This document shows positions 38,897-46,502 of a stretch of 64,000 nucleotides of DNA, piece after piece. The notes under the pieces were generated by a model, which was not told the origin of the DNA, ran no database searches, and saw nothing but the letters and a program-made list of their open reading frames with translations. Location of the stretch: assembly GCA_963807775.1 (NCBI GenBank), contig CAWECY010000005.1:310001-374000 (forward strand). Direction: 5' to 3'. Within the stretch, counting starts at the first letter, position 1, and every line of letters begins with the position of its first letter. This DNA comes from Bog-473 sp963807775. Its GTDB lineage: Bacteria > Actinomycetota > Acidimicrobiia > Acidimicrobiales > RAAP-2. The translations under genes were made by a program, and so were the position numbers.

Positions 38897-39667
38897 GTGC
38901 TGTGGATCCGGTGGCGCGAGCGCGGCGGCAGCGCGTTTACCTGGAAGTGCTTCAACGACCTGTGCATCCGGAACAATTCGTAGATAGCCCGAAGGATTAC
39001 CGAAGGTTTCGCTGCCCGAGCTTGGCCAGCTGTCCGCGGATAGTGCAGGACGCCAACCTCGACGACCGAGGCACCCGAGCGTCCGACTTTGACCATGAGT
39101 TCGGTGTTCACCATTGCCCCGACGCTGGTCAGGTCGATGCGATCGAAGACGCTGCGTCGGAACAGCTTGAACGCGCAGTCGATGTCCCTGACGGGCACGT
39201 AGAACAGGACTCGCACGAGGGCATTCCAGGCGTTGGCATTGAGGCGCCGAACAAAGTTATCCCTTCGCACCATGCGGTACCCGGCCACGACGTCAACGCT
39301 TTCGATCCACGGCAGGAACCGGATCAGTTCACCGCAGTCGAACTGGTTGTCGGCGTCCGTGAGGAACACGAGATCCTTGGTGGAGTTCCTGAATCCGGTG
39401 CGCAGTGCCTCCCCATACCCCTGGTTCCGACCGTGGGAGATGAGCCGGATCCTTGGGTCCTCGCTCGCTTCGTCGGCGACGATGATTGCCGTTTTGTCGG
39501 TCGAGCCATCGTCGACGACGATCACCTCGTGGTCGTCGAAGAGGTTCTCGGCGATTTCGCGGGCCCGTGAGAGCCGCGAGTCTGATGTTGTCCTCCTCGT
39601 TGAAGGCAGGTAGCACCCAGCTCACCGTGTGGTTCGTTGTCGGATGGTCAGCCGCCGCTTGAAGCAT
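38893..39667 (-). CDS. Family 2 glycosyltransferase, polyprenyl-phosphate sugar synthase-like (GtrB/DPM1 type), one frameshift
   Basis: The GT-A start is TVSWVLPAFNEEDNI; after a break near 39,575 comes VIVVDDGSTDKTAIIVADEA, then HGRNQGYGEALRTGF, LVFLTDADNQFD (the DxD motif) and RVLFYVPVRDIDCAFKLFRRSVFD, the DCAFKL motif of dolichol/polyprenyl-phosphate mannose or glucose synthases. It carries no C-terminal membrane helices. ATG 39,667 follows GGAAAGGAG. It would charge polyprenyl phosphate with a sugar, used by a GT-C enzyme such as the one at 46,503-48,525 after flipping by GtrA (48,509-48,983). Confidence 0.85.
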
Positions 39668-39811
39668 CAGGCCAACTCCTTTCCAAGGCGAAACGCTTCA
39701 GCTGGTGTAACGACAGTTAGGCTTGGACATTGCGAAAAACTATGCAGGGCTGATCGGTATGAGCCGTGGACGAGATCGCCCCGTGAACGCGTACCTCTCT
39801 TAGCCCTAGCT

Positions 39812-39828
39812 ACTTCGACCTGAAAAAG
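39812..39828 (+). repeat. Left inverted repeat of the DUF772 element
   Basis: ACTTCGACCTGAAAAAG, identical to the reverse complement of 44,419-44,435. The identity ends after one mismatch followed by CG. Confidence 0.85.
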
Positions 39829-39970
39829 CCGTTTGGTGCGATTTCCCAGCTGTCCTGAATAACCGCCGCGTTGGCCCGTGAGCCCTCGCCTCGACCTCTC
39901 TGGTCGCTTTTGACCCCGTTTCCGAGCCGTTTCCGACTCAGGGGCGCGACAGGAGAGGAACGGGGCGAGA

Positions 39971-41473
39971 TCAGGCAGGCACTGGTTTTCGCGGTGGTGG
40001 AGGGCGTTCTGGTGGTCCAGTGGCAGTCCTCGGTCGTTGCGGCCTCGAAGGAGTCGGTTCGTGCGCCGTCTCACGCTCGTCAATCAGCGCGGCGATCTTG
40101 GTGGCGTTATGGGCCAAGACGCCCCAACCGCACCACGCGCGCGCGCCGTCGATACCATCGATCCTCGTGCGGTCCCAGCCCCAGGAGTGCTTGAGATGCG
40201 AGATGCGCCCCTCCGACCCTGTGCGCCACTTGACGAGCTTGGTGAAGCGACGCGACGACTCGATCGCCTGGCGCTGGGCGCCGGGGCGTCCCTTGCGCGG
40301 GATGGCGACATGGGTGACGCCGAGGCCGTGCAGCTCGTCCTCGACCTTGGCCTCCCCATAGCCCCGATCGGCGGTGGCAGCTCTGGGCACCTTGGAGAAC
40401 CTCTTCTTGATGCGGCCGATGGCCGCTCCGAGCATCGGTGCGTCGGGTGGGTTGCCCATCTCGACGTTGTGGTCGAGCACGATGCCGTCGATGTTGTCGG
40501 TGACCTGCGCCTTGAAACCGAACTCGACCGGCTTGCCCAGTCGTCCTTTGGCGATGGGACGGGCGTCGGTGTCGTGGAGCGAGACAATGCGCGTCGATCC
40601 GTCCGGGACCTCGCCGCCGAGACGGGTGCGGGTCTGGGCCACGATCTGATCGAGGACGGTGATGGTGCGCTCGAGCTCTGAGACGAGCGGCGTCGCCCTG
40701 CCCGAGGCTCCCGCGCCGGCCCGGCGCAACGCCCGGCGGGCGTTGATGGCCACGACCTGGGCGTCTTTGATGCTCGCTTCGGCGATGGTGGCCAACTCGC
40801 CGGTCAAGACGAGCACCTCGTCCTTGGCCTCCCCGCTGCGCCTTCTGAGCCAGGCCGCGATCTGATGGGCCCGTCGGCGCACCGAGCGCGTGCGGTCCCG
40901 AAAGCGCGTGCGCCGGGCCAGACCGGCGGCCTTGATGGCGGCCACGGTCTTGGTGAGCTTGGCCACCCCTTTGGCGAGCAGACCCGAGTCGGTCGGATAG
41001 GCGACATTCGCCGGGACGACAGTCGTGTCGGCGCGGACCTTGTCGAGTCGCACGACTTTGGCTGCATTCGCCTTGGCCAGCAGGGCCTCGTTCAGCCGCT
41101 CGACGGCGCCTTCCCCACAGCGCGTGGTGATCTTCATCAACGTGCTCGGATGTGGCACGGCATCGGTGAGTCCAATGCGACAGAAGCGTCGCCAAGCCAG
41201 CGAGTCGGTCACCTCGGCACAGAGCGTCTCGAAACCGAGCCGGTACCTGAAACGCAAAACCATCATGCGCAGGTAGGTCTCGATCGGGATGGACGGCCGG
41301 CCGATCAGCGGGTCGAAGAACGGGACAAAGGGCTCGAAGAAGACCGGGTCGTCGAGCAGGCGATCTATCTGTTCGAGTCCTGGTGGAAGGGCCAAGAACT
41401 CGGGCGGCAGGATTGCCTCCCACAGGGTCGGCTGGGGGTCTACCTTGGTGCGCAACACGATGGCTCCGTTCAC
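39971..41473 (-). CDS. Transposase with DUF772 N-terminus (IS5/IS1182-like)
   Basis: An intact 500-residue protein from GTG 41,473. The N-terminal DUF772 domain is seen as FVPFFDPLIGRPSIPIETYLRMMVLRFRYRLGFETLCAEVTDSLAWRRFCRIGL. The DDE transposase core has RLDKVRADTTVVPANVAYPTDSGLLAKG (first Asp), ATADRGYGEAKVEDEL (second Asp) and KWRTGSEGRISHLKHSWGWDRTR (Glu). A long Arg-rich middle helix separates first and second. A Pro/Arg-rich tail ends the chain. A decayed relative lies at 30,960-31,620. Confidence 0.9.
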   Translation of the reverse strand: MNGAIVLRTKVDPQPTLWEAILPPEFLALPPGLEQIDRLLDDPVFFEPFVPFFDPLIGRPSIPIETYLRMMVLRFRYRLGFETLCAEVTDSLAWRRFCRIGLTDAVPHPSTLMKITTRCGEGAVERLNEALLAKANAAKVVRLDKVRADTTVVPANVAYPTDSGLLAKGVAKLTKTVAAIKAAGLARRTRFRDRTRSVRRRAHQIAAWLRRRSGEAKDEVLVLTGELATIAEASIKDAQVVAINARRALRRAGAGASGRATPLVSELERTITVLDQIVAQTRTRLGGEVPDGSTRIVSLHDTDARPIAKGRLGKPVEFGFKAQVTDNIDGIVLDHNVEMGNPPDAPMLGAAIGRIKKRFSKVPRAATADRGYGEAKVEDELHGLGVTHVAIPRKGRPGAQRQAIESSRRFTKLVKWRTGSEGRISHLKHSWGWDRTRIDGIDGARAWCGWGVLAHNATKIAALIDERETAHEPTPSRPQRPRTATGPPERPPPPRKPVPA

Positions 41474-41533
41474 TCCGGCAAGAGGGACGGGGCCATCGTT
41501 GTCTCATTCGGGCCCGAACGCGAGCACCCTGCC

Positions 41534-41666
41534 TGTCAACGGCCATCAGAATTTCCCCACAGGCGGCCATGTGAATTTCCCCGCGGACGGCCACGAGAAG
41601 TCCCCAGGGACGGCCATAAGAATTCCCCAGGGACGGCCACGAGAACTCCCCGCGGACGGCCACGTT
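41534..41666 (+). repeat. Iterated terminal repeats, istB end
   Basis: Six copies of a GGCCA unit, five of them followed by a GAA-containing core and CCCC, repeat about every 23 bases (for example GGCCATAAGAATTCCCC and GGCCACGAGAACTCCCC). In IS21 such repeats bind the IstA transposase. The array ends 11 bases before the istB stop. Confidence 0.8.
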
Positions 41667-41677
41667 GTGGGTCGGGT

Positions 41678-42460
41678 TCAGTCGTCGAAAGGCTTCACCC
41701 CCTTGCCCGAGGTGGCGTCGGCCAGACGCACCGATTCCCCTTCGGTGACGATCACGTGGGCATGGTGAAGGAGCCGGTCCACGAGCGCTGAGGCGATCGT
41801 CTTGTCCATCAGCTGGTCCAGTCCCGAAGGGTGCAGGTTGGAGGAGATGGCCACCGAGCGCTTCTCGTACGCGGCGTCGACGAGGCGGTACAGGCCCTCG
41901 GCGGCATCGGCCGAGACCGGCAGAAGTCCGATGTCGTCGACCACGGTGAGCGACACCGACGAGAGCGCGGCGAAGGCCTTGGAGACCGAGTCGTCGACCC
42001 GGTGGCGGCGCACCAGGGCCCCGAGATCCTCGACGGAGAACCAGGCCACGCTCAAGCCGTCTTCGACGGCCTTTTGCCCGAGCGCTTCGAGCCAGTGGCT
42101 CTTGCCCGTGCCGCTCGGCCCGGCAATGGCCAGGTTCTCGTGTCGCGTCACCCACTCGAGGGTGGCCAGACCCTGCTGGGTGGCCGCAGGTATCGACGAG
42201 CGCGAGGGCACCCAGCTCTCGAGGGTCTTGCCGGCCGGGAAATGAGCCCGGCGCCGCTTGACCTCGGTGGTGGAGCGATCGCGTCCCTCGGCCTCATGGG
42301 TGAGCAGCACCCGGAGTATCTCGGCGGGATCCCAGCGCTGCGCCTGGGCGGTGCGCACGACATCTTCGAGCTGCTCGCGCACGTACTTGAGGCGAAGCCG
42401 CCGACACAGGGCGGTCACCTCGTCGAGGGCCACCTGCGAGGTCGCTACTCGTTCGCTCAT
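41678..42460 (-). CDS. istB: IstB-like AAA+ ATPase of the IS21-type element
   Basis: An intact 260-residue ATPase that assists the IstA transposase in target selection. N-terminal helices LCRRLRLKYVREQLEDVV precede AHFPAGKTLESWVPSRSSIP. Walker A is LAIAGPSGTGKSHWLEALG, Walker B VSLTVVDDIGLLPVSADA, sensor region SVAISSNLHPSGLDQL, and the arginine finger region SALVDRLLHHAHVI. ATG 42,460 overlaps the stop of the small upstream frame as ATGA, so it is translationally coupled. Confidence 0.92.
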   Translation of the reverse strand: MSERVATSQVALDEVTALCRRLRLKYVREQLEDVVRTAQAQRWDPAEILRVLLTHEAEGRDRSTTEVKRRRAHFPAGKTLESWVPSRSSIPAATQQGLATLEWVTRHENLAIAGPSGTGKSHWLEALGQKAVEDGLSVAWFSVEDLGALVRRHRVDDSVSKAFAALSSVSLTVVDDIGLLPVSADAAEGLYRLVDAAYEKRSVAISSNLHPSGLDQLMDKTIASALVDRLLHHAHVIVTEGESVRLADATSGKGVKPFDD

Positions 42461-42660
42461 GACGTTGCCACCACGATGGCGTCGCGCAGACGTCGGCAGT
42501 CCTGCGCGATCTCGTCGGCGTCGTAGCCCGACCCGCTCGAGGCGCACAAGATGGTGCACAAGGTGCCCGAGCGATGGGCGCAGATCTCGGCGATGAACTC
42601 GAGCAGTTCCATGAGCTCGATGGCGTCGAGCGCGTCGATGGAGGCGGGGGCAGGGCTCAT
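42457..42660 (-). CDS. Small accessory frame between istA and istB, 67 residues
   Basis: It starts at ATG 42,660 overlapping the istA stop and ends at 42,457 overlapping the istB ATG, both as ATGA. The product is helical and acidic (ALDAIELMELLEFIAEIC, then GYDADEIAQDCRRLRDAIVV) with three Cys. Its precise placement between two coupled genes argues that it is translated. Classical IS21 has only istA and istB. Function unknown; it may be a small regulator or a linker of the two proteins. Confidence 0.65.
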   Translation of the reverse strand: MSPAPASIDALDAIELMELLEFIAEICAHRSGTLCTILCASSGSGYDADEIAQDCRRLRDAIVVATS

Positions 42661-44179
42661 TGCTCACCCTCCTCGTCCTCGTCGCCCGAAGTGGCGCTCG
42701 GCGCACCGAGGGCCGACCACATCTGGGTGCCCTGGGCCAAAGAGTGCTGTGGCGGTGGGACCACCGCCCCGGCCACCCCTCCCGCGCCGTGCACCAAGAT
42801 GGAGTCGAGGTCACCGGCACCGAAACGCCCGGCCATGGCCGCGAGGCCGAGGGCGGTATCCACCGCGCTCTGACCGTGCAGCGAGGCCAACGTGACCGCC
42901 TCGGCCATCCGGGTCTCGATCCTGCGGGCGCCGCAGGCGGCCGCCTCGACGAGGTAGAGCTTGGCTCCCTCGCCGAGGGCCAGGAAGGCCGCCTCCGAAG
43001 GTCTCTTGGCCCTGGGCTGGCGATGCAGCGGATCCGCCGGGTGCTCTCGGTAGTGGGCGTCGACGATGGAGGCCCCACCGGCACCGAGGAGATCGTGACG
43101 GGCCACCTCGGTGGCTCCCGATCCCTCACCGGCGACGATGACCACCTCGCGCTCGTGCACCCTGACCCAGACCATGGTGTCGACCAAGGTGTCGGGGACG
43201 CTATAGCGCGCACCTCGGAACGAGACCACAGAGGACCACCCGACTGAGCGCGACTCGCCGAAGGCAACGCTGTAGGGGGCGTCGGGGACCCGGTGCAAGA
43301 ACCCACGTTCAACCTCGAGTGCCTCGGCGGGAACCTGCCGGGTGACGGCATGGATGCGGTGATTGAACGAGTCGGCCGCCGCCGCGCAGGCCGCCACGAG
43401 CTCGCCGAAGTCACGGTAGTCCGCCAGCAGGTTGTACTCGGTGGGAACGAGATCCGCCTTGGCAATGCCGACGGTGCGTTCGGAACCACCCTTGGACTCG
43501 GGGTCATAGGGGACACAGGTCGCGATGGTCACCCCGTAGTAGCGGCTGAGATCCACCGCGCCCCGGTTGCGCACCGGGATGCCGGCGATGTGGTGGTCGG
43601 TGACGGTCTTCTCGTTATCGGTGAGCAGGTAGGTCGGTGCACCCCCGATGATGCGGAAGCTCTGGTCGAGCGCGGCCACGACCGAGGGCCACGAGCGGTC
43701 GGCCAAGGGGATGATCACCCGGAAGCGAGACCAGGCCAGCCAGGCACAGAACAAGATGGTGGAGAGACCCTCGATCGCGGGCCGTCTCCGTAGTCCCATT
43801 GCAGCCAGTGACCGGGCTCGGTGATCCAGGGCTTGTAGATGCGATGGGCCTGGCGCCTCCAGGCGGCCTTGGCGTGGGCCACCACTCGGCGCGTCGTGCG
43901 CTCAGAGCCCGAGTAGCCCATGGCCACCAAGCGGTCGTGGACGACGTCGGCCCGGATCTTCCCCGAGGACCGATCGACCCACTGGTCGATCTTGTCGGCA
44001 AAGGTGTCGGCGACACTCGCCCGTGGCGACGGGGCCGCCCCGAGCGTCCCGGCCGCCCGGGCGGCCACCAACGCGGCCACGGTGTGGTGGTCGACGCCGG
44101 TCAGCTCCGCCGCGCTCCGATAGCAATTCGTGAGGTCGTAGGCCTCGAGTACTTCCATCTCTTTCTCCTCGGACAACAT
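42657..44179 (-). CDS. istA: IstA-like transposase of the IS21-type element, one frameshift
   Basis: ATG 44,179 lies behind a perfect AAGGAGG. N-terminal helix-turn-helix regions are EKEMEVLEAYDLTNCYRSAAELTGVDHHTVAALVAAR and IRADVVHDRLVAMGYSGSERTTRRVVAHAK. The rve-type DDE core has Asp in HWLQWDYGDGP, Asp in APTYLLTDNEKTV and Glu in PESKGGSERTVGIAKADLV. One break near 43,795 falls right after the first Asp and is probably a read error. The C-terminal beta domain (GARYSVPDTLVDTMVWVRVHEREVVIV) is typical. Restored length is about 507 residues. Confidence 0.9.
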
Positions 44180-44260
44180 TGGGTGTTCCTCCTTGGTTCG
44201 ATGGGCCATTTGCCGGCTTCCATCGATGCCAAGGGGGAACCCTCAAGTGGTGGATGGAGA

Positions 44261-44374
44261 GGACGTCGCTGTCCGCTCCTGGGGAATTCCGGTGGCCGTA
44301 CCCGGGGAATTCCGCTGTCCGTCCGTGGGGAGTTCTATTGGCCGCCTATGGGGATTTTGACGTGGCCGCTGACA
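44261..44374 (-). repeat. Iterated terminal repeats, istA end
   Basis: On the minus strand the same unit appears about five times from 44,374 inward (for example GGCCAATAGAACTCCCC, GGCCACCGGAATTCCCC and a variant GGACAGCGGAATTCCCC). It is the inverted counterpart of 41,534-41,666, and the istA promoter should lie within or next to it. Confidence 0.8.
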
Positions 44375-44418
44375 CCTGCCAACACGAACGCGCTGGTCGC
44401 GAGCGTTTTTCACATCGA

Positions 44419-44435
44419 CTTTTTCAGGTCGAAGT
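44419..44435 (-). repeat. Right inverted repeat of the DUF772 element
   Basis: This is the inverted partner of 39,812-39,828. It lies 44 bases beyond the end of the inserted IS21-type element, which shows the nesting. Confidence 0.85.
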
Positions 44436-44983
44436 GTACGTACCAGTAGCTCGGGCGCCAAGAAGATCCGTCGTGACGTAATCGAGCGACAAGCTCAGGA
44501 TGGCCTGCTGGTGTGAGTCCGGTCCGGGGAGATGCCAGGGTCCTCGGTAGTGAAGCCTCCGGGGTCGGTTGAGAGGCGGCGTCGAAGCGGGGTGGAGCGA
44601 CTGGCCGGTCCGCAGCATGAAGCGAAGTCTGCAACGTCGTTATGTCGCCCGGGTGACCGGGATAAGAGGGAGCCGAGCCTGTTCGTTGTTGGCGAAGGCC
44701 ATGGAAGGCACCAGAGATCCTGGAGCGGGTGTCGAAGAACCTTCCGGCGTAGGGGACGTGGAACGGTCAGAGGGTTGTCGTGGGAACTGGAGAGGCCCTC
44801 CTCGGCCCGCTGCTGTGGGTGGCGGAGCGTGCCTGCCTATAACCGGCGATGCCGGGAAGGGGTGGGTGGTCGAGAGGGAGTCGGAGGGGGTCGTAGTAGT
44901 GGTGATGGCCGGGACAACACAACCCGGTCGGAGCGAAGGGCCCCTGCTTCACCGGTGCATGACGAAGAAGTGGATGTGCCCTG

Positions 44984-46321
44984 ATGAGTGCCGAGCGATC
45001 GGCTAGGTCCGTCAGCCACGCCGACGGTGTGGACAAGGTTCGTGCCCTTCAACGCGTGCTTTACCGCAGTGCCAAGCAAGACCGTGGCCGTCGTTTCCAT
45101 GCCCTCTACGACAAGGTCGCCCGCAGCGATGTCTTGTGGCGGGCGTGGAGCGATGTCCGTTCCAACCGGGGGGCTCCTGGTGTCGATGGGATCACCATCG
45201 ACACGATCGAGGAGTCCGGGGTGCGTGAGTTCCTCGACGTGCTCGCCGCCGAGTTGGGGGCCAAGACGTATCGGCCCCAGGCGTTGCGGCGGGCGCATAT
45301 CCCGAAGGCCTCGCAGCCGGGGGCGACCCGGCCGCTGGGGATCCCGTGTGTGCGTGACCGGGTGGTGATGACGGCAGCCAAGTTGGTGCTCGAGCCGATT
45401 TTCGAGGCTGACTTTGTGTCGGTGAGCTTCGGGTTTCGTCCCAAGCGTCACGCCCACATGGCCCTAGAGGCCATCCGGGTGCAAGCCAACCGGGGCGCCC
45501 ACTGGGTGCTCGACGCTGACATCGCGGCGTGTTTCGATGAGATCGATCACGAGGCCCTGATGGCCCAGGTGGCCCGACGGATCTCGGATCGAGCGATGTT
45601 GAAGCTGCTGCGAGCATGGCTTCGAGTCGGGGTGTTCGAGGGTGGCGTGGTCTCGAAGTCCGAGGCCGGCACGCCACAAGGCTCGCCCCTCTCGCCGCTG
45701 TTGGCCAACATCGCGTTGCATGTCCTCGATGAGGAATGGAGCGCGATGGCCAGGCGACCTGGGGTGCTGGTCCGCTACGCCGACGACTTCGTGGTCATCT
45801 GCCCTACCCGGGACCGAGCCGAACAGGCCCGCGACCAGGTGAGCATCATCTTGGGGCGACTCGGGTTGCGGTTACATCCCGACAAGACCCGGATCGTGCA
45901 CCTGGCCCGAGGAGCAGAAGGCTTCGACTTCTTGGGATTCCATCATCGCATGCAGGAGTCCCCGAAGCAGCGAGGTCGTTACTTCCTCCAGAAGTGGCCG
46001 TCGAGACGGGCCATGGCCTCCATTCGGGCCAACGTCCGCGAACGCACGGCCCGGCGATACGCGAGCCTGCCGCTCGAAACCGTCGTCGAGCACCTCAACC
46101 CCGTGTTGCGAGGCTGGGGGGCGTACTTCCGTCACGGCAACTCGTCTCGGAAATTCAACGCCATCGACGCCTACGTTGCCGAGCGGCTCGCCACCCTGGC
46201 CAGCGTCAAGCATGGACTCTCGGGACGCAACTGGACCACCCGGTTCACCTACGAGTGGCTCACCCGCCTCGGGATCCACCGGCTAGCTGGAACGGTTCGC
46301 TACTGGTCAGCGCATGCCTAG
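44984..46321 (+). CDS. ltrA: Group II intron reverse transcriptase/maturase (LtrA-like)
   Basis: An intact 445-residue protein. RT blocks: VRSNRGAPGVDGITIDTIEE, YRPQALRRAHIPK, TRPLGIPCVRDRVVMTAAKLVLEPIFEADF, SFGFRPKRHAHMALEAI, WVLDADIAACFDEIDHEAL, GTPQGSPLSPLLANIALHVLD, VRYADDFVVICPT (the YADD catalytic motif) and GFDFLGFHHR. The maturase X domain follows (VVEHLNPVLRGWGAYFRHGNSSRKF). There is no HNH endonuclease domain at the C-terminus. It binds intron RNA, helps splicing and copies the intron during retrohoming. Confidence 0.93.
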   Translation: MSAERSARSVSHADGVDKVRALQRVLYRSAKQDRGRRFHALYDKVARSDVLWRAWSDVRSNRGAPGVDGITIDTIEESGVREFLDVLAAELGAKTYRPQALRRAHIPKASQPGATRPLGIPCVRDRVVMTAAKLVLEPIFEADFVSVSFGFRPKRHAHMALEAIRVQANRGAHWVLDADIAACFDEIDHEALMAQVARRISDRAMLKLLRAWLRVGVFEGGVVSKSEAGTPQGSPLSPLLANIALHVLDEEWSAMARRPGVLVRYADDFVVICPTRDRAEQARDQVSIILGRLGLRLHPDKTRIVHLARGAEGFDFLGFHHRMQESPKQRGRYFLQKWPSRRAMASIRANVRERTARRYASLPLETVVEHLNPVLRGWGAYFRHGNSSRKFNAIDAYVAERLATLASVKHGLSGRNWTTRFTYEWLTRLGIHRLAGTVRYWSAHA

Positions 46322-46338
46322 CGGTGAACGGTGTCGGA

Positions 46339-46371
46339 GAGCCGTGTGCGGGAGAACCGCATGCACGGTTC
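46339..46371 (+). ncRNA. Group II intron domain V (with domain VI to 46,494)
   Basis: Domain V is the 33-base hairpin GAGCCGTGTGCGG - GAGA - ACCGCATGCACGGTTC with the AGC triad near the start, a GAGA tetraloop and an internal bulge. Domain VI uses GGCCGCTGG (46,379-46,387) paired with CCAGCGGCC (46,478-46,486), with the likely branch A just after in CTACCTCAC. Confidence 0.85.
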
Positions 46372-46502
46372 GATAGGGGGCCGCTGGCCAGACGTGCACC
46401 CACGGCGAGACGGAAACACGCACCCGAACGGGAAACCCCAGGGACTGAGCCCGCCCGACCTACCGGCGCACGAGCAACCAGCGGCCTACCTCACAGCTAT
46501 AG

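Larger units (their letters stand above)
41534..44374 (-). mobile_element. IS21-type insertion sequence with 6-base target duplication
   Basis: The element starts with TGTCAACGGCCA (41,534) and, on the other strand, TGTCAGCGGCCA (44,374), so it has TG...CA ends like IS21. CCTGCC flanks both sides (41,528-41,533 and 44,375-44,380) as target duplication. It is 2,841 bases long and carries istA, a small extra frame and istB on the minus strand. Both ends hold iterated 23-base repeats. It lies inside the DUF772 element. Confidence 0.88.
39812..44435. mobile_element. DUF772-transposase insertion sequence (IS1182-like), interrupted by an IS21-type element
   Basis: A perfect 17-base inverted repeat, ACTTCGACCTGAAAAAG, lies at 39,812-39,828 and, inverted, at 44,419-44,435. 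It brackets the transposase gene 39,971-41,473. If the IS21-type element (41,534-44,374) and one copy of its 6-base target duplication are removed, the host element is about 1.78 kb, normal for IS1182-like elements. The inner element lies about 60 bases upstream of the transposase start and would separate that gene from its promoter. I could not identify a target duplication for the outer element. Confidence 0.8.
44512..46494 (+). mobile_element. Group II intron with encoded reverse transcriptase
   Basis: The proposed 5' end is GTGTGAG at 44,512, fitting the GUGYG rule. About 470 bases of structured, non-coding sequence (domains I-III) follow. The reverse transcriptase frame sits in domain IV, then domain V at 46,339-46,371 and domain VI up to the 3' end near 46,494 (CTACCTCAC). 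Length is about 1.98 kb. The encoded protein lacks an endonuclease domain. The intron lies between the DUF772 element end (44,435) and the stop of the GT-C gene (46,503). Both boundaries are by eye, good to a few bases at the 3' side. Confidence 0.8.

Noticed and set aside
39812..44435. A composite transposon bounded by two copies of one element
   Set aside because: The 17-base repeats are the two ends of a single element; only one matching transposase is present and the inner DNA is a complete IS21-type element with its own target duplication.
44410..44634. Minus-strand open frames over the intron 5' end
   Set aside because: They cross the DUF772 repeat and the intron start without any motif; the intron RNA explains the sequence.
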